From Methylococcales bacterium (lineage in GTDB: Bacteria; Pseudomonadota; Gammaproteobacteria; Methylococcales; Methylomonadaceae): 64,000 nucleotides of DNA. The position numbers and the translations under genes are program-made. Where the stretch lies: assembly GCA_026399015.1 (NCBI GenBank), contig JAPLRS010000023.1, forward strand, positions 1 to 64,000, in the 5' to 3' direction. The notes under the pieces were generated by a model, which saw only the letters and a list, made by a program, of their open reading frames with translations, ran no database searches and was not told where the DNA came from. Position 1 is the stretch's first letter, and each line of letters begins with the position of its first letter. Shown here piece by piece: positions 33,640 through 44,644 of the stretch.

Positions 33640-34911
33640 ATGAAAGTATTGATCGTTGGTAGCGGTGGACGTGAACACGCCCTGGCTTGGAAAACCAAAC
33701 AATCACCTAAAGTTTCTAGCGTTTTTGTGGCACCAGGTAATCCAGGCACTGCATTAGAAGACAACATTACTAATATTGCAATTGCAGTCGATGATATTTC
33801 TGGTTTATTAGCCTTTGCCCTAGCAGAAAAAATTGACCTGACTATCATTGGCCCCGAAGTTCCTTTAGTATTAGGTGTTGTTGATCAATTTACAGCAGCC
33901 GGTCTTAAATGCTTTGGTCCCACTGCGCAAGCTGCGCAACTAGAAGGCTCAAAATCTTTCTGTAAAGATTTTATGATTCGCCATCAGATTCCGACAGCAG
34001 CCTATCAATCATTTACCGACAAAGATTTAGCGATTGCTTATATTAAACAACAAGGCGCACCTATTGTTGTTAAAGCTGACGGCTTAGCCGCAGGTAAAGG
34101 TGTTATTGTTGCCAATACAGAAGCAGAAGCTATTGCTGCTGTTGAAGATATGCTGTCAGGAAATGTCTTTGGTGAAGCCGGTAACCGCGTCGTTGTTGAA
34201 GAATTTTTAGTCGGCGAAGAAGCTAGTTTTATTGTAATAGCAGACGGTAAACATGCATTACCCATGGCTACTTCACAAGATCATAAAGCCCGTGATAATG
34301 GTGATAAAGGCCCTAACACTGGCGGCATGGGGGCTTACTCACCCGCCCCAGTAGTCACTCAAGAGATTCACGATATAGTCATGCGTGATGTCATCAATCC
34401 TACGTTAAAAGGTATGGCAGAAGATGGTCTACCTTACACAGGCTTTTTATATGCTGGTTTAATGATCAGCAAAGACAATACCGTTAAAGTTTTAGAATAC
34501 AACTGTCGTTTTGGAGATCCTGAAACACAACCCATTATGATGCGCATGAAAAGCGATTTAGTCGACTTATGTAGTGCAGCGTTAGAAGGTAAGCTTGATA
34601 AAACAAGCAGCGATTGGGATGATCGTGCGGCCTTAGGTGTAGTCTTAGCCGCAGGTGGTTATCCAGACGCGTATCAAAAAGGCGATATCATTTCTGGTCT
34701 AACATCTGAATCTCAAGCAGATCGTAAAGTATTCCACGCCGGCACTCAGCAACAAGGTGATAACATCGTAACAGCGGGTGGTCGAGTTTTATGTGCCTGT
34801 GCTTTAGGTGAAACTATCCAAGAAGCTCAAACTAAAGCTTATGAATTAGTGGATACCATCCAATGGGATAATATGTTCTATCGCACGGATATTGGCTTTA
34901 AAGCCCTTTAA
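33640..34911 (+). CDS. purD: Phosphoribosylamine-glycine ligase
   Basis: An ATP-grasp enzyme of purine synthesis, 423 residues from the ATG at 33640; the upstream in-frame GTG at 33628 adds only four residues. It begins MKVLIVGSGGREHALAWKTK. ATP-binding parts are IVVKADGLAAGKGVIVA and MGAYSPAPVVT, and the metal site is EYNCRFGDPETQP. It forms an operon with purH. Confidence 0.95.
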   Translation: MKVLIVGSGGREHALAWKTKQSPKVSSVFVAPGNPGTALEDNITNIAIAVDDISGLLAFALAEKIDLTIIGPEVPLVLGVVDQFTAAGLKCFGPTAQAAQLEGSKSFCKDFMIRHQIPTAAYQSFTDKDLAIAYIKQQGAPIVVKADGLAAGKGVIVANTEAEAIAAVEDMLSGNVFGEAGNRVVVEEFLVGEEASFIVIADGKHALPMATSQDHKARDNGDKGPNTGGMGAYSPAPVVTQEIHDIVMRDVINPTLKGMAEDGLPYTGFLYAGLMISKDNTVKVLEYNCRFGDPETQPIMMRMKSDLVDLCSAALEGKLDKTSSDWDDRAALGVVLAAGGYPDAYQKGDIISGLTSESQADRKVFHAGTQQQGDNIVTAGGRVLCACALGETIQEAQTKAYELVDTIQWDNMFYRTDIGFKAL

Positions 34912-34939
34912 GATTTCTAATTAAACTTAAATAATTAAA

Positions 34940-34974
34940 TAAACCGGTGTAAAGAAGCGTTTTACACCGGTTTA
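34940..34974. terminator. Bidirectional terminator between purD and apeB
   Basis: TAAACCGGTGTAAA (34940-34953) pairs perfectly with 34961-34974 around a 7-nt loop. Flanking A and T bases allow termination on both strands, suitable for the two convergent genes. Confidence 0.7.
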
Positions 34975-34988
34975 TCTAAGCAAGACTG

Positions 34989-36293
34989 CTAAGAAATAAA
35001 AAACTGTCTCAATACCTTAATCATGTAATGATGATCTAAGACCCCTGCACTTTCTCTAATACTGTGCATAGCCCATAAGGGATTCCCCACATCAATCGAC
35101 CTAACACCCAATTTAGCTGAAGTAATGGGACCAATTGTACTGCCACAGGCTAAATCACTACGATGCGAATAAGTTTGATAAGGTACCTCAGCCTGAGAAC
35201 ACCAATCTATAAACTGCGCCTGCGAAATACTTTCAGTACTGTACCGATGACTCGCATTTACTTTTATGACCGGCCCTTTATTTACGATAACTTTATGATC
35301 AGGCTCATAAGCTAAAGGAAAACTCGGTTGATAAGCATGCGCCATATCCGCACTAATCAAAAAACTCTTGGCTAAAGCTCTGGCATAATCTTCAGTTGAA
35401 TAAGCATTTGTAACCGCTATTCTTTGTAATACGTCACCTAAGAAACTGCCGTCTGCACCACGATTACTTTCACTACCAATTTCTTCATGATCAAAAAAAG
35501 CACACACTAAGGTGCTATCAGTGTTTAATACACTTTCATCTAGCAACGCTAAAGTAGCAGCATGACAAGACGCTAAATTATCCAACTGACTGTCTGCATA
35601 AAACTCTTGTTCTGCGCCCCATATAACCCCTTTTTGCGTATCATAAACAGCTAAGTCCCAAGATAAGATTTTTTCTAAACCACAGCCCAACTTATCTTGT
35701 AATAACTTGGCAAAATACTCAGCAGGTAAAGCATCTTGAATCGCTGTAGATAGAATTAAAGGTAATTCCATTTGCTTATGTAACTTTAAGCCTTCTTCAT
35801 TAACGGTTCTATTCATATGAATGGCAAGATTAGGTAAGCGTAACAAAGCTTCATCAAACTTAATCAATGCACTGACAATATTATTATCTGCATCTTTGTA
35901 ATTAACACGCCCTGCCAAACTTAAATCTCTGTCCGCAAACGTCGCGATAATAGGGCCACCATAAACCTCTACACCTAAACGAAATAAACCCTCGATAGCC
36001 GTAATTGGATTAGGTTTAATTCTAAAACCCGGTGAATCGGTATGCGCACCCACTAATTTAAAACCGGTTTCTACCAGTGATTTAGACCCTTGTACAAACA
36101 CAACAATAGAGGAATCATCTCTGATTACATAATATCGGCCACCCGCTTTTAACTCCCAAGCCGCTGTTTCATCTAGCCTTACAAAATCAAAAGCTTTTAA
36201 CTTTGTTTCTACACTTTTAACCGCATGCCAAGGACTGGGACTGACATCTATAAAATCTAATAAATCTTGTACTTGCTGTTGGGCAGTTAGCAT
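34989..36293 (-). CDS. apeB: M18 family aminopeptidase
   Basis: 434 residues from the ATG at 36293 ([20 protein letters not shown]). The upstream extension of the frame lies inside msrB and is not used. Zinc ligands and catalytic residues are in [39 protein letters not shown] and the C-terminal [13 protein letters not shown]. It removes N-terminal residues, preferring acidic or neutral ones. Its start overlaps the msrB stop by 7 nt, indicating coupled translation. Confidence 0.92.
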   Translation of the reverse strand: MLTAQQQVQDLLDFIDVSPSPWHAVKSVETKLKAFDFVRLDETAAWELKAGGRYYVIRDDSSIVVFVQGSKSLVETGFKLVGAHTDSPGFRIKPNPITAIEGLFRLGVEVYGGPIIATFADRDLSLAGRVNYKDADNNIVSALIKFDEALLRLPNLAIHMNRTVNEEGLKLHKQMELPLILSTAIQDALPAEYFAKLLQDKLGCGLEKILSWDLAVYDTQKGVIWGAEQEFYADSQLDNLASCHAATLALLDESVLNTDSTLVCAFFDHEEIGSESNRGADGSFLGDVLQRIAVTNAYSTEDYARALAKSFLISADMAHAYQPSFPLAYEPDHKVIVNKGPVIKVNASHRYSTESISQAQFIDWCSQAEVPYQTYSHRSDLACGSTIGPITSAKLGVRSIDVGNPLWAMHSIRESAGVLDHHYMIKVLRQFFIS

Positions 36294-36685
36294 TTTTCTT
36301 TTAAATCCAAAGAAGCTGAGTTGATACAATAGCGTAAACCTGTTGGCAAAGGACCATCTTCAAACACATGACCTAAATGCGCATCACACACTTTACAGGT
36401 CACTTCTACTCTACGCATGCCATGAGTTGTATCAGTATGTTCATTAACACTACCCTCTGGTAAATCCGACCAGAAACTCGGCCAACCTGAACCTGAATCA
36501 TATTTTGTTTCTGAACTAAATAATGGGTTATCACAACAGATACAGTGATAAACACCTGGCGTTTTGCAATCATTATATTTACCTGTAAAAGGCGCTTCCG
36601 TGCCTTTTAAGCGACAAATACTAAATTGTTCGGGCGACAACTTATCTACCCATTCATCATTTTTATTTACTTTTTTGTCTGACAT
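36287..36685 (-). CDS. msrB: Peptide-methionine (R)-S-oxide reductase
   Basis: A 132-residue enzyme that repairs methionine-R-sulfoxide. Zinc cysteines are in [11 protein letters not shown] and [12 protein letters not shown], the SGSGWPSFW motif is present, and the catalytic cysteine is in [11 protein letters not shown]. The length is standard. It is the first gene of a two-gene unit with apeB. Confidence 0.94.
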   Translation of the reverse strand: MSDKKVNKNDEWVDKLSPEQFSICRLKGTEAPFTGKYNDCKTPGVYHCICCDNPLFSSETKYDSGSGWPSFWSDLPEGSVNEHTDTTHGMRRVEVTCKVCDAHLGHVFEDGPLPTGLRYCINSASLDLKEKC

Positions 36686-36938
36686 AGTCTAGTTAATAAG
36701 GATACTTAGTTAATAATATGCATTTTACGCGATGATTGGCACATCACCAAAATACAGATTGGTTAAAATCGATGATGTAGATATATCCGCTAAAATTCAT
36801 TTATCAATTCTAAATAATTTGTTGCCTGATTCGTCACTTATTTGCAATACAAATCTAGTAAATTACCTGTAAAATAGCCCCATACACAAAAGTTAGATCG
36901 TTGTATATCTTTTATTAAACCCTAAATTAAATTACACC

Positions 36939-38060
36939 ATGACCCAAAAAGTAGCTTTAATAACCGGTATCACCGGACAAGATGGTTCTTATCTCGCTGA
37001 ATTTTTATTAGAAAAAGGTTATGAAGTTCACGGCATTAAACGCCGTTCATCCTTGTTTAATACCCAACGTATCAATCACATTTATCAAGACCCACACATT
37101 ACTCACCCTAAGTTCTTCTTACATTACGGTGATTTAACCGATAGTTCCAACTTAACACGTATCTTAAGTGAAACCCAACCTGACGAAGTTTATAACCTTG
37201 GCGCTATGAGTCATGTCGCTGTGTCTTTTGAGTCCCCTGAATATACTGCAGATGTTGATGCGATGGGCACCCTACGCTTATTAGAAGCGATTCGGTTTTT
37301 AAAGCTAGAGAAGAAAACTCGTTTTTATCAAGCTTCCACTTCTGAGTTATATGGTTTAGTTCAAGAAATTCCGCAAAAAGAAACCACCCCATTTTACCCA
37401 AGATCGCCTTATGCTGTCGCTAAGCTTTATGCGTACTGGATTACGGTTAACTACCGTGAGGCCTATGGCATCTATGCGTGTAACGGTATTTTGTTTAACC
37501 ATGAATCACCACGCCGTGGTGAAACGTTTGTAACGCGTAAAATCACACGTGGTTTAAGCAACATTGCTATGGGTCTAGAACAATGTCTATTCATGGGTAA
37601 CATGGATTCTTTAAGAGACTGGGGCCATGCCAAAGACTTTGTACGTATGCAATGGATGATGTTACAACAAGACCAACCTGAAGATTTTGTGATTGCCACC
37701 GGCGTACAGTATTCCGTTAGACAATTTATCGAAATGTCAGCACAAGAATTAGGTGTAACTATACGCTGGGAAGGCACTGGCGTTGATGAAAAAGGCTATG
37801 TTGCAACTATTGAAGGCGATAAAGCCCCCGGCTTAACCGTCGGCCAAACCATCGTAGCCATAGACCCACGTTACTTTAGACCGGCTGAAGTAGAAACTTT
37901 ACTAGGTGACCCTAGTAAAGCCAAAGAGAAACTAGGTTGGGTACCACAAATCACTTTACAAGAAATGATTAATGAGATGGTGGCTTGTGATCATGATGAA
38001 GCTAAAAAACACGCTATATTAAAAAGCGAAGGCTATAACGTTTCTGTTAGCAGAGAATAA
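36939..38060 (+). CDS. gmd: GDP-mannose 4,6-dehydratase
   Basis: A 373-residue short-chain dehydrogenase that turns GDP-mannose into GDP-4-keto-6-deoxymannose. Motifs: [20 protein letters not shown] (NAD(P)-binding), STSELYG with the catalytic Ser/Thr, and [10 protein letters not shown] with the Tyr and Lys. It pairs with fcl 3 bp downstream to make GDP-L-fucose. It is the first gene of a four-gene sugar-nucleotide run. Confidence 0.95.
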   Translation: MTQKVALITGITGQDGSYLAEFLLEKGYEVHGIKRRSSLFNTQRINHIYQDPHITHPKFFLHYGDLTDSSNLTRILSETQPDEVYNLGAMSHVAVSFESPEYTADVDAMGTLRLLEAIRFLKLEKKTRFYQASTSELYGLVQEIPQKETTPFYPRSPYAVAKLYAYWITVNYREAYGIYACNGILFNHESPRRGETFVTRKITRGLSNIAMGLEQCLFMGNMDSLRDWGHAKDFVRMQWMMLQQDQPEDFVIATGVQYSVRQFIEMSAQELGVTIRWEGTGVDEKGYVATIEGDKAPGLTVGQTIVAIDPRYFRPAEVETLLGDPSKAKEKLGWVPQITLQEMINEMVACDHDEAKKHAILKSEGYNVSVSRE

Positions 38061-38063
38061 AAC

Positions 38064-39038
38064 ATGATTGATAAACAAGCAAAGATCTATGTAGCCGGCC
38101 ATCGAGGTATGGTAGGTTCTGCTATTGTTAAACAATTAACAGCAGCAGGTCATCAAAATATCATTGTACGCACGCATGCAGAATTAGATTTAACAGACCA
38201 AAACGCTGTTAAAGACTTTATGCAACAAGAAAAACCCGACTATGTGATTCTAGCGGCTGCTAAAGTAGGTGGAATTCATGCCAATAATGTTTTTCCAGCT
38301 GAATTCATTTATCAAAACCTAATGATGGAAGCTAACATCGTTCATCAAGCATGGGCCGCAGGTTGCCAGAATTTGCTCTTTTTAGGTAGTTCATGTATCT
38401 ACCCAAAACTAGCACCACAACCTATGACAGAAGATGCCTTACTCACAGGCATTTTAGAGGCAACTAATGAACCGTATGCAATCGCTAAAATTGCCGGCAT
38501 CAAATTATGTGAGTCATACAATCGTCAATACGGCACTGATTATCGCTCTGTGATGCCGACTAATCTTTATGGTCATAATGACAACTTTCATTTAGAAAAT
38601 AGTCATGTAATTCCAGCTATGATTAGAAAGTTTCATGATGCAAAAATAAACCAATCTGCAACCGTAACTCTCTGGGGAACGGGCACCGCTATGCGTGAGT
38701 TTTTACATGTGGATGATATGGCGTCTGCTAGTATTCATGTTTTAGGTTTAACGACAGAGCATTACCAAAGCAATACTGCTCCAATGTTATCCCATCTTAA
38801 TGTCGGTACAGGTATTGACGTGACCATCAAAGAATTAGCAGAAACCATTCAAGAAGTTGTTGGATTTGAAGGCCAAATTGTCTGGGACAGCACCAAACCA
38901 GATGGTACCCCCAGAAAGCTTATGGATGTAAGCAAAGTTAAAGCCTTAGGTTGGGAACCCAAAGTCACTTTAAAACACGGCTTGATCGACACTTATAAAT
39001 GGTTTATTGAAAATCAAGACCAATTTAAATCACATTAA
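38064..39038 (+). CDS. fcl: GDP-L-fucose synthase
   Basis: A 324-residue epimerase/reductase that completes GDP-L-fucose synthesis. It has [34 protein letters not shown] and [20 protein letters not shown], all typical of WcaG/Fcl. The start codon is 3 bp after the gmd stop. Confidence 0.95.
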   Translation: MIDKQAKIYVAGHRGMVGSAIVKQLTAAGHQNIIVRTHAELDLTDQNAVKDFMQQEKPDYVILAAAKVGGIHANNVFPAEFIYQNLMMEANIVHQAWAAGCQNLLFLGSSCIYPKLAPQPMTEDALLTGILEATNEPYAIAKIAGIKLCESYNRQYGTDYRSVMPTNLYGHNDNFHLENSHVIPAMIRKFHDAKINQSATVTLWGTGTAMREFLHVDDMASASIHVLGLTTEHYQSNTAPMLSHLNVGTGIDVTIKELAETIQEVVGFEGQIVWDSTKPDGTPRKLMDVSKVKALGWEPKVTLKHGLIDTYKWFIENQDQFKSH

Positions 39039-39061
39039 ATCAACGACACCCAATAAACTCT

Positions 39062-40390
39062 ATGAAAATCAGTATAATCGGCAGTGGATATGTAGGACTA
39101 GTGAGCGGAGCATGTTTTGCTCAAATGGGCAATAGCGTGACTTGTGTAGACATCGATGAAACTAAAATTGAGAAACTAAAACAAGGTATAGTGCCTATTT
39201 TTGAACCTGGCTTAGAAGAAATGATCCAGGAAAATATCAAACTAAAGACTTTAAAGTTTTCAACTGATATTAACAAAGCGATTACCCAATCAAGTCTTGT
39301 CTTTATTGCCGTTGGTACTCCCATGGGTGAAGACGGTAGTGCTGATTTACAATATGTGCTAGCCGTGGCTAAAAACATTGGTCAGGCCATGCAAAGTCAT
39401 ATTGTGGTAGTTGATAAATCAACAGTCCCCGTAGGCACAGCAGATAAAGTACGTGAAACAATTCAACACGAATTAAACGCTCGCCAAAGCCCTCTTACCT
39501 TTGATGTGGTATCAAACCCTGAGTTTTTAAAAGAAGGTGCAGCTATTGATGATTTTATGAAACCTAATAGAGTAGTTATTGGCGCTGATAACGCTGATGC
39601 TACAGAAGTAATGCGTGAACTTTATACACCGTTTATGACAAGAAATGACCGGTTTATTGCCATGGACATTAAAAGTGCTGAAATGACCAAATACGCAGCT
39701 AACGCCATGTTAGCTACTAAAATTTCATTTATGAATGAGATTGCTAATATCTGCGAACAAGTAGGAGCAGATATTAATGAGGTTAGAAACGGCATAGGTT
39801 CTGATAAACGAATTGGTTATAGTTTTATTTACCCAGGCTGTGGTTATGGTGGTAGTTGCTTCCCTAAAGATGTACAAGCCTTAGTCAAAACAGCTAAAAA
39901 CTTTGGGTACAACCCCAGATTATTATCAGCGGTTGAAGATGTTAACAACGATCAAAAATCTGTGTTAGCCAATAAAGTCATCCAGCGTCTAGGTTCAGAT
40001 TTAACAGGTAAAACCTTTGCCGTTTGGGGTTTAGCATTTAAACCAGAAACGGATGATATGCGTGCCGCTGCTGCAATCACCATCATTAATATGCTAACAG
40101 CACAGGGTGCAGAAATAGTAGCTTACGACCCTAAAGCTCGCCATGAAGCTGAAAGCTTTTATCTAAAAGATAACAAATGTGTTCGCTATGTTGACAGTAA
40201 ATATGAAGCACTTAAAAATGCCGATGCCTTATTACTGATTACAGAATGGCAAGAATTTAAAAGCCCAGATTTTGATGAAATCAAAAAACTACTTAAACAA
40301 CCTTTATTTTTTGATGGCCGTAATCAATTTAAACAGCAACGCATGGCCGCTTTAGGCTTTGAATACATTCAAATTGGCGTCACAGCATAA
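39062..40390 (+). CDS. ugd: UDP-glucose 6-dehydrogenase
   Basis: A 442-residue enzyme oxidising UDP-glucose to UDP-glucuronate. It starts KISIIGSGYVGLVSGACFAQ. The catalytic cysteine is in GYGGSCFPKDVQAL, and SNPEFLKEGAAIDDF and WGLAFKPETDDMR are family motifs. Its product probably feeds the epimerase in the next gene. Confidence 0.95.
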   Translation: MKISIIGSGYVGLVSGACFAQMGNSVTCVDIDETKIEKLKQGIVPIFEPGLEEMIQENIKLKTLKFSTDINKAITQSSLVFIAVGTPMGEDGSADLQYVLAVAKNIGQAMQSHIVVVDKSTVPVGTADKVRETIQHELNARQSPLTFDVVSNPEFLKEGAAIDDFMKPNRVVIGADNADATEVMRELYTPFMTRNDRFIAMDIKSAEMTKYAANAMLATKISFMNEIANICEQVGADINEVRNGIGSDKRIGYSFIYPGCGYGGSCFPKDVQALVKTAKNFGYNPRLLSAVEDVNNDQKSVLANKVIQRLGSDLTGKTFAVWGLAFKPETDDMRAAAAITIINMLTAQGAEIVAYDPKARHEAESFYLKDNKCVRYVDSKYEALKNADALLLITEWQEFKSPDFDEIKKLLKQPLFFDGRNQFKQQRMAALGFEYIQIGVTA

Positions 40391-40399
40391 GCACAAAGC

Positions 40400-41452
40400 A
40401 TGAAAATACTCGTCACCGGAACAGCCGGTTTTATTGGATCGTTTGTTGTTCAGCAATTGCTAGACAGAGGTGACGAAGTCATTGGCATTGATAACATCAA
40501 TGATTACTATGACATTAATCTAAAGTTAGGACGCTTAAGTAAAGCGGGTATTAACGCTGAAGCCTTAACTTGGTATAAATTTATACAAAGCGATAAATAT
40601 CCCAACTATCGTTTTATTAGAATGAACCTTGAAGACAAACAAGCTATACAAATGCTGTTTGCCAATGAAAAATTCGATCGAGTCTGCCATTTAGCGGCGC
40701 AGGCTGGGGTTAGATACTCCATTGAAAACCCAGATGCTTATGTAAAGAGTAATATTGAAGGCTTTTTAAATATTTTAGAAGCTTGCCGATGGAATAAAAT
40801 ACAACATTTGGTCTATGCCAGCTCTAGTAGTGTTTATGGCTTAAATAGTAAAGTGCCTTTTTCTGAGCAAGACTCAATTGCCCACCCGGTAAGTCTTTAC
40901 GCCGCGACCAAGAAAAGTAACGAATTGATGGCTCACAGTTATAGTGATCTTTATAACCTACCCACTACCGGTTTACGCTTCTTTACTGTATATGGCCCGT
41001 GGGGCAGACCTGATATGTCACCGTTTTTATTTGCAGATGCCATCTTAAATAACAGACCTATCAAAGTTTTTAACAATGGCGACATGTTACGCGACTTTAC
41101 TTATATTGATGACATCACTGAAGGTGTTGTGCGTTGCATAGATAAAGTAGCAGAGCCTTCTAACACTTGGAATGCAGAGAGTCCCGACCCCAGTAGTTCA
41201 TCATCACCCTATAGAGTATTTAATATAGGTAATTCAACACCCATAAAACTGATGGATTTTATACTAAGCATTGAAACAGCCTGTGGCAAAGTGGCAATAA
41301 AAAACTATTTACCCATGCAACCCGGTGATGTATATCAAACCAATGCTGATACACAAGCACTTGAGACCCATGTTAATTACAAACCATCGACCTCTTTACT
41401 AAAAGGTATTACAGACACTGTGGCTTGGTTTAAAGACTACTACGCGCTATAA
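40400..41452 (+). CDS. NAD-dependent epimerase, UDP-glucuronate 4-epimerase-like
   Basis: A 350-residue extended SDR with GTAGFIGSFVVQQLLDRGDE and IDNINDYYDINLKLGRL, which are typical of the CapI/LspL group, plus YASSSSVYG and YAATKKSNELMAHSYS with the Tyr-x3-Lys pair. The serine-rich insert NAESPDPSSSSSP is a loop. It probably converts UDP-glucuronate to UDP-galacturonate for surface polysaccharide; the substrate is inferred from similarity and from ugd next to it. Confidence 0.85.
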   Translation: MKILVTGTAGFIGSFVVQQLLDRGDEVIGIDNINDYYDINLKLGRLSKAGINAEALTWYKFIQSDKYPNYRFIRMNLEDKQAIQMLFANEKFDRVCHLAAQAGVRYSIENPDAYVKSNIEGFLNILEACRWNKIQHLVYASSSSVYGLNSKVPFSEQDSIAHPVSLYAATKKSNELMAHSYSDLYNLPTTGLRFFTVYGPWGRPDMSPFLFADAILNNRPIKVFNNGDMLRDFTYIDDITEGVVRCIDKVAEPSNTWNAESPDPSSSSSPYRVFNIGNSTPIKLMDFILSIETACGKVAIKNYLPMQPGDVYQTNADTQALETHVNYKPSTSLLKGITDTVAWFKDYYAL

Positions 41453-41453
41453 A

Positions 41454-41783
41454 TCAATCTTGTTTAGCAAAAGTATGCACCCAGACTAAACCCTCTGGAT
41501 TCCACGTCATGCCAGCGTGCATACTTAAAATAATCTGTTTATAAACTTCTAAATTAGGGTACCCTTCTGCATGCGCATGTTCATCCGTCATATCACCAAT
41601 GCGCTGACGTGATAAATCGGTCACCACAAAAGTGGAACCATCTAAAATAAAAGTTTCCCCAGGAAAACCATACACACCATCTCGGCGTTGCTGAGTTTTG
41701 GTACCGGCTAAAGTAGCAGCCACCAATTTTGGATGCGTAACTAAACGCTCTATTGAACACGTTCTTTCAGGTAAAGTAGACAA
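41454..41783 (-). CDS. ASCH-domain-like small protein
   Basis: A 109-residue protein. HPKLVAATLAGTKTQQRRDG followed by GFPGETFILDGSTFVVTDLS matches the ASCH pattern (Gly-x-Lys-T-x-x-R-R, then a beta-rich core), a fold related to PUA that binds RNA or modified nucleosides. The function is not known. Its stop lies against the epimerase stop, and the gene is in the opposite direction. Confidence 0.65.
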   Translation of the reverse strand: MSTLPERTCSIERLVTHPKLVAATLAGTKTQQRRDGVYGFPGETFILDGSTFVVTDLSRQRIGDMTDEHAHAEGYPNLEVYKQIILSMHAGMTWNPEGLVWVHTFAKQD

Positions 41784-41896
41784 AGAAAACTCCTTAAATA
41801 CAAATTGAAGGATTATACACGAGGAAAAAAAAGACTAATTTACAATGCAGTATAGGCCATTATTTGAACGCATTTGCTTTAGCTATTTCTAATAAA

Positions 41897-41923
41897 AAAA
41901 TGGGCAGATTAACTGCCCATTTT
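41897..41923 (-). terminator. Intrinsic terminator after the cobalamin-linked membrane gene
   Basis: AAAATGGGCAG / CTGCCCATTTT is a perfect 11-bp stem with a 5-nt loop and flanking A/T runs. It lies 42 bp downstream of the minus-strand gene that ends at 41965. Confidence 0.75.
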
Positions 41924-41964
41924 ATGATTCTAGCTGTAATTAATTAAAGTGATTTAAACCAAAC

Positions 41965-42534
41965 TTAAATTGCTTTATGTTGAGATATGAATGCAGTGAT
42001 TGTTTTAAGCAATTTAACAGCACCAAACCCCACGATGCCGTATACCAATGTTGATCCGACAAATGGTACATAGTATTGACTAACGCTCGTTATGTAATCA
42101 AAAACCGCTAAACTACCAAATTTACCAGAGAACAAATAGAAACTAGCGTTTGAGATAACAAAAGCAAAAGAAGCAGACAAAATTAATAAACCAACGGCTT
42201 TTACTAAGTCAACTAGCTGTAATGTTTTAAACATTGCAGAGTAGCGACCTGCAATCCACATGGTTGCATAAGTAGGTATTAAAAATGCATAAGCTGGCGT
42301 AACACACCATCCACTCGTACCGTTTTCAATTGAAACATAATCAATTAACGCGGCTAAGCCTAATAAGAATCCCAAGAACGCTTTTTTACGATAAAACCCT
42401 GCAAAGAAAAATACCGCCAAAGATGCATCAGGAAGATGTAAAAAATCGCCAAAATGATGAAAGCGAGTTAATACCATCAATGCAATAAGAAGGATAGGTA
42501 AATACTCTGCCTGTATCCAGCGTTTAATGTTCAT
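41965..42534 (-). CDS. Membrane protein of the B12 uptake locus
   Basis: A 189-residue protein with five or six membrane helices. It starts MNIKRWIQAEYLPILLIALM and contains LPDASLAVFFFAGFYRKKAF and SGWCVTPAYAFLIPTYATMW. I recall similar proteins beside btuB in gammaproteobacteria, annotated as possible cobalamin transporters (DUF6580-like). It follows btuB by 93 bp in the same direction and so may share the B12 riboswitch. Transport is inferred, not shown. Confidence 0.6.
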   Translation of the reverse strand: MNIKRWIQAEYLPILLIALMVLTRFHHFGDFLHLPDASLAVFFFAGFYRKKAFLGFLLGLAALIDYVSIENGTSGWCVTPAYAFLIPTYATMWIAGRYSAMFKTLQLVDLVKAVGLLILSASFAFVISNASFYLFSGKFGSLAVFDYITSVSQYYVPFVGSTLVYGIVGFGAVKLLKTITAFISQHKAI

Positions 42535-42627
42535 TTTTTCTCCGAAAAAGGTTTGTTAAAGTTTATATGTCGATATTTTTACTTATTATAAGCGAGTACA
42601 ACTAAAAAAAAGTAGCACTCGGCAGAA

Positions 42628-44535
42628 TTAATAAGCTAATTTAATGCCACCATAGCCAGCAACCCCCGTTGTTGCATAACCATATAACTCTTCATAGTGT
42701 TTGTCTAAAACATTATCAATGCGTCCAGTTAATTGCAGTTCTTTGGTTACATCATAACTGGTCGCAAAATTTAAAACAGCGTATCCAGGCACATTATGAT
42801 CAACATCTGCTTTTTGTCCGACCACTAAGACATTGATATGGGCATACGCCTTATCTAAAAATTGATAATTGGCATCGAAACTGGCTTTGTCTTTTGGTCT
42901 ACGCAACAATTCTTTGCCGGTATCTAAATCTTCAGTTTGTTGATAAGTATAAGTAGATCTAAAACTTAAATCAGTGAAAAGTCTAATTTCTAAAAACGTT
43001 TCAACACCATCCACTTTGGCACGACTTATATTTTGATTCTGATAGATAGGAGATAAAGCCTGAATAAGGTTTTTAAAATTATTATTAAAATAACTCACAC
43101 CCGTAGTAGTCACTTTACCAAACAAATCTTGTTCAAACCCAACATCCCAACTATCACTAGTTTCAGCTTTAAGATTTGGGTTACCTGTAAAGTAAATAGT
43201 ATCGTATAGTTGATTAAGCGTTGGGGCTTTAAAACCAGTACCATAATTGGCTTTTAAACGTGTCCCAAACTGTTTAAGCGTATATAACTCACTCACTCGC
43301 CAAGTTGCACGCCCACCTACTCTATTATTCTCATCATAACGCACACCTACCGTAGTAAATGACCGCTCGAATAATTTAATCTGATCTTGCAAATAATAAC
43401 CGAGCGTGTTCATAGATTTACTGGGAATACTACTCGATGAAAAATACGCAAAATCTGGATATGCAGAAGTAGCACCGCTACTCAATCTATCGGCCTCTTC
43501 ATCAATACCCAAAGTAACTGTATTTGAAGGATGCACATGAATAATATTTTGATAATCTAACTTTAACTTTTCACCCAAATTAGTCGCTAAAGACCTAAAG
43601 TTATTTAAAGCATCAAAATCATTTTTATTATTTCTGTCATTGCGCGTATATGCCAAGCCTAGGGTTTGCTCCCAAACACCATCAAACAATTTTAAATGTC
43701 CAAAACCACGCGAAAATAATTCATTAAAATTTCCATAGCTATTAGGATCATCACAATATCTATCACCACAATTATCTAAAAAAGACTTACCCTCTGTATA
43801 ACGCAAGTTCATACCTAAGTCTAATGCTTCAGTCACTTTAACACCGGCACGACCAGAAACAGTGGTGTTTAGATAAGCATTATTCGTTAAATTACCTAAA
43901 GATTTATCCGCTGACGAAAAGCCAGCCGTTTCATATCGTGAGGCCTCTAAACTATAATTAACCCGCTCTGTACCACCCGAAATACCGCCTTTGGTTGTCC
44001 ATGTGTCATAACTACCGCCTTCCGCAGATGCATTAATTTTTGCTTTACCTGCGCCTTTTTTAGTAATGATATTAATCACACCGCCCATCGCATCGGAACC
44101 ATAAATAGCACTCGCCGCTCCACGTAATACCTCAATGCGCTCTATATTATCCGTTTGTAAAAAGGCAAAATCGAAAGCACCGGTAGGGCTAGAAGGATCA
44201 TTCATTTCAATACCATCAACCAACACCAATGTATGATTTGAATTAGCGCCACGCATAAATAAAGAAGTCTGTTGCCCCACACCACCGGCCCTTACCACAT
44301 CTAAGCCTGGAACTGTTCTAAGTGCATCAGCGACATTATTAATATTTTTTGCTGAAATTTCTTTAGCAGTAATAACGCTCATCACACTGCCGACTTCATT
44401 TTCTGGCTCTTCAACACGTGCAGAAGTGACGACCATATTGGGTAGTTCTAAAGCTTTATCGGGATTATTATCTTGATCTTGTGCCTGGGCACTAAAACCC
44501 ACTAGCAAGAGTGAGCTTACTAAAATTTTTTGCAT
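42628..44535 (-). CDS. btuB: TonB-dependent vitamin B12 receptor
   Basis: 635 residues from the ATG at 44535 (MQKILVSSLLLVGFSAQAQ, a signal peptide), with AGAGG just upstream. The TonB box region (LPNMVVTSA) is followed by the plug domain (VADALRTVPGLDVVRAGGVG, IERIEVLRGAASAIYGSDAM, GGVINIITKK) and a 22-strand-type barrel ending YGGIKLAY. It imports cobalamin across the outer membrane using TonB energy. The cobalamin riboswitch directly upstream supports this. A longer upstream frame overlaps the riboswitch and is not real. Confidence 0.92.
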   Translation of the reverse strand: MQKILVSSLLLVGFSAQAQDQDNNPDKALELPNMVVTSARVEEPENEVGSVMSVITAKEISAKNINNVADALRTVPGLDVVRAGGVGQQTSLFMRGANSNHTLVLVDGIEMNDPSSPTGAFDFAFLQTDNIERIEVLRGAASAIYGSDAMGGVINIITKKGAGKAKINASAEGGSYDTWTTKGGISGGTERVNYSLEASRYETAGFSSADKSLGNLTNNAYLNTTVSGRAGVKVTEALDLGMNLRYTEGKSFLDNCGDRYCDDPNSYGNFNELFSRGFGHLKLFDGVWEQTLGLAYTRNDRNNKNDFDALNNFRSLATNLGEKLKLDYQNIIHVHPSNTVTLGIDEEADRLSSGATSAYPDFAYFSSSSIPSKSMNTLGYYLQDQIKLFERSFTTVGVRYDENNRVGGRATWRVSELYTLKQFGTRLKANYGTGFKAPTLNQLYDTIYFTGNPNLKAETSDSWDVGFEQDLFGKVTTTGVSYFNNNFKNLIQALSPIYQNQNISRAKVDGVETFLEIRLFTDLSFRSTYTYQQTEDLDTGKELLRRPKDKASFDANYQFLDKAYAHINVLVVGQKADVDHNVPGYAVLNFATSYDVTKELQLTGRIDNVLDKHYEELYGYATTGVAGYGGIKLAY

Positions 44536-44644
44536 AGTATCCTCTGCGCCGCCCGCGCATAGTTTTAAATAATAACAACAGAGGACAATAAGGAGATGAA
44601 GCGCACGACTGCACGCATTCACTCCGCAAAACAGCCCTCCGCTG

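Noticed and set aside
44536-44622. N-terminal extension of the B12 receptor
   Set aside because: It would start before the ribosome site, in the leader after the riboswitch, and would bury the clear signal peptide that begins at 44535.
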